Made by a program: the position numbers and the translations under genes
Shown here: piece after piece, positions 21,470-23,506 of the stretch
Position numbering within the stretch: the first letter of the stretch is position 1
Layout of the letters: the number at the start of each line of letters is the position of its first letter
The notes under the pieces: model-generated
Told to the model about the DNA's origin: nothing
Seen by the model: only the letters and a program-made list of their open reading frames with translations
Databases searched by the model: none
Assembly (NCBI GenBank): GCA_964518405.1
Contig: CAZFGB010000027.1
Coordinates: 1 to 23,506, forward strand
DNA: 23,506 nucleotides
Direction: 5' to 3'
Origin: VXNE01 sp964518405
GTDB lineage: Bacteria > Pseudomonadota > Gammaproteobacteria > Pseudomonadales > Azotimanducaceae

Positions 21470-23506
21470 CTATCGGAAGTTGTACTGAACGCCGAACGCC
21501 GCCGTGGTTCCGAACTCGTCGTATTGCAGCGCCCGGTCGTACCTGCCGGAGTAGTAGTACTCCGGCCGATCACCCAGGTTGGATATCTCGGAATAGACCA
21601 GCCAGGAATCGGTGAAGCTGTACTTGACGGTCAGGTCCCATTGCAGGTGTTCGTCGGTATAACGGTCTTCGCCCTCACCTTCCAGGGAGTCGATATAGCG
21701 GTCCCGGTACTTCATCGCCAGCCGGATATCGAAACCGTGCTTGTCATAGCCCACGACGACTCCCGCGATATTGCTCGCCTGCTTGGGCAGATCGATCTCG
21801 CGGCCGTCGATGGTCGTCGCGTTGGCGTCCACATAGGTATAGTTCGCGCCCACCAGGAACGCATCCCAAGGCGCGCCGAGAAAACCGAAATGCTGCTGAT
21901 AGTTGAGTTCCAGGCCGATGCCGTCCGCTTGGTCGCCGTTTTGAGCGACCGTGGCTTCGTCGAACACCCTGCCCGCGAACGGGTAATCGTCAATGGTCTG
22001 GACGAATATGAAATCGTCTATCCGCTTCCAGAATAGGCCCGCGGACAACACGCTCAGGTCGGTCGGATAGTAGGATAGCGATACATCCGCGTTCCAGGCC
22101 CGGAACGGGTCGAGCGAAGGGTTTCCCAACTCGGCCTCGTCGCCGTCTATCGCGACCCTGAACGCCACATCCTCGACACGCGGTCGAACCACCGCTTTGT
22201 GTATCGAGGCCCGCCCGATCAGGTCTTCGTTGAACTCGTAGCGCGCGTTGACGCTGGGCAGAACGTCCGTGTAGGACTTCTTCTCGTTGACGGGCGTTAT
22301 GAAAACGGTGTCGTCGTCGAGGACCGCGCCGTTGTAGCTATCGCCCTCCTCGACCAGTTGAGTGATGCTGCCGCTGCTGTCGAGACTCGTCCGCTCGACG
22401 CGCAAGCCGGCGGTGACGGCCAAGGGGCCGTTTTCCCAACGGGCCATGCCGTAGACGGCAAGGACGTTCTCGTCAAACGTGAAATCGGCCACGTTCGAAT
22501 CGATCTGGGTGTCGATGTCCTCGACCTCGATACCGGTGCCTCCAGCCAAGATGTCCCGCTCGCCTCTGTTGTCGGGCACCGGGTCCATGGGAGTCGGAAA
22601 ACCGTACGCGGAACCACCGCCGGGCAGCAGTACGTCGGACAGGAACCATTGATCGTCTCCGGACCAGAGACCCACTTCCTCGTCGGTCTTCTTTTCCCGC
22701 AGCCGGGCCTTGGCGCCGAACTTGACGATGCCGAAGTCCATGTCCCGGGTCGCATCCAGCCGGAACGAATGCTGCGTGTCTTCGTTCTTCTCATTGAGAT
22801 GCTCGATCTCGTCGAGTTCGTAGAGCGATGCGTCCTGCAAAACGCTCCAGAACGCAGATTCCGCCACGAGTAACTGGGGGTCGCTGCGATCGATGGTCAG
22901 CACGGGCTGCCCGTCCGGGATGTCGCCGTCGCCCGATTCGAATTCCGCGACCCAGGTGCCGCTCACCTGGTCGGGCGTTCGTTCCCGCGCGTAGGAAAAA
23001 CCGACGTTGGTTTCGATCTGCCAAGCGTCGAGCTGGGTATCGGAACCGAAGGAGATAGACGTATTTTCGGCGATCTGCCCGCGCATGTCGCGGCCCTTGG
23101 TGTCCCGCTCGATCTCCACCTCCGAAAAACTCATCCGGGTCGCGTTGAGCGCGCTTTCGTCCAGCCCGCCGAGGCCGAACGTCGTCCGGTTTCGCAGTTC
23201 CGTATCCTGGAACCGGCTGTAGAGGGAGTACAGGTGCAGTGTGGTCGAATCGGAGATGTCGAGGTCGAAGTTGAGAACAGCGCCGATGCGCTTGCGCTCG
23301 ACCTTGTACAGCCGGGGTTGGAATTCCTCGAGGAAGTCCATGCCGTTGTCGGCAACGTCCCAATCGTCGGATTCGGCATTGTCGGCCTGAAGCTTGCGGT
23401 CGTGCCAACTGACCGCGCCCGCGACCCCGAGGCGCCTGCCGCCTTCCAACTCGAGAACATTGCTGCCGGCAAAGGACGCCTTGGGGCTCCACTCATCGCG
23501 AATCTC
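21470..23506 (-). CDS. TonB-dependent outer-membrane receptor (5' partial)
   Basis: The frame is open to the right window edge, so the N-terminal plug is outside the window; an in-frame TTG at 23447 is not a credible start. The visible 678 or so residues are barrel: alternating amphipathic strands with aromatic girdles, for example LHLYSLYSRFQ, GLRVERTSLDS, VLPSVNARYEF, NADVSLSYYP and VGANYTYVDANATTIDG. The C-terminal part has WLVYSEISNLGDRPEYYYSG and ends in FGVQYNFR; most such proteins end in F itself, here followed by one arginine. These features fit the Caulobacter-type TonB receptor group. It starts the TRAP operon, so outer-membrane and inner-membrane uptake of the same compound is likely. 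Confidence 0.92.
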   Translation of the reverse strand, partial: EIRDEWSPKASFAGSNVLELEGGRRLGVAGAVSWHDRKLQADNAESDDWDVADNGMDFLEEFQPRLYKVERKRIGAVLNFDLDISDSTTLHLYSLYSRFQDTELRNRTTFGLGGLDESALNATRMSFSEVEIERDTKGRDMRGQIAENTSISFGSDTQLDAWQIETNVGFSYARERTPDQVSGTWVAEFESGDGDIPDGQPVLTIDRSDPQLLVAESAFWSVLQDASLYELDEIEHLNEKNEDTQHSFRLDATRDMDFGIVKFGAKARLREKKTDEEVGLWSGDDQWFLSDVLLPGGGSAYGFPTPMDPVPDNRGERDILAGGTGIEVEDIDTQIDSNVADFTFDENVLAVYGMARWENGPLAVTAGLRVERTSLDSSGSITQLVEEGDSYNGAVLDDDTVFITPVNEKKSYTDVLPSVNARYEFNEDLIGRASIHKAVVRPRVEDVAFRVAIDGDEAELGNPSLDPFRAWNADVSLSYYPTDLSVLSAGLFWKRIDDFIFVQTIDDYPFAGRVFDEATVAQNGDQADGIGLELNYQQHFGFLGAPWDAFLVGANYTYVDANATTIDGREIDLPKQASNIAGVVVGYDKHGFDIRLAMKYRDRYIDSLEGEGEDRYTDEHLQWDLTVKYSFTDSWLVYSEISNLGDRPEYYYSGRYDRALQYDEFGTTAAFGVQYNFR

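Overview
The window reads as a piece of chromosome from a GC-rich Gram-negative bacterium, most likely a proteobacterium. It carries a TonB-dependent outer-membrane receptor, a TRAP transporter, a lipoprotein phytase and a sodium:solute symporter. The exact lineage is not visible. The many short hairpin repeats and the mix of defence and catabolic genes would suit a marine or host-associated gammaproteobacterium, but that is inference. There are no rRNA, tRNA or CRISPR features.

Layout. (1) Positions 1-2692, + strand: the tail of a BREX type 3-like phage-defence operon, with a 5'-truncated PglZ followed by a coupled BrxA-like gene. (2) 2959-6891: a YidK-like sodium:solute symporter (- strand) diverging from a two-domain beta-propeller phytase lipoprotein (+ strand). 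(3) 6892-9172: an accessory patch with a structured hairpin element, a trypsin-like protease overlapped by a free-standing copy of its N-terminal domain, and two doubtful small ORFs. (4) 9173-13801, - strand: myo-inositol catabolism genes iolG and iolD-iolE, with a bacterial-PH membrane protein between iolG and iolD. (5) 14006-16415: a three-gene cassette of unknown function (Fn3 protein, helical+Fn3 protein, 'NWDGEGA' protein) next to a tyrosine-recombinase remnant. (6) 16416-23506, - strand: a tight operon in the order TonB-dependent receptor (cut by the window edge), TRAP dctP-dctQ-dctM, ketopantoate-reductase family protein, and a DUF1907/C11orf54-like metalloprotein.

How the genes may work together. 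Phytase would release phosphate and lower inositol phosphates from phytate. The SSS symporter, or the TonB receptor plus TRAP system, could bring in the products. IolG oxidises myo-inositol to scyllo-inosose, IolE dehydrates it, and IolD opens the ring. This makes a plausible phytate/inositol-use region, later interrupted by the accessory cassette. The transporter substrates are inferred only.

The most striking feature is a family of short palindromic elements, about 45 bp per unit with a GCGAGGG(G) stem and a 3-4 nt loop. They occur at five loci. Three copies sit at or very near gene 3' ends. At two others, tandem copies lie inside reading frames: at the N-terminus of the DUF1907 protein and between the last membrane helix and the basic tail of DctQ. 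The repeats are translated there, in opposite orientations, without breaking the frame. This resembles the Rickettsia palindromic elements in behaviour.
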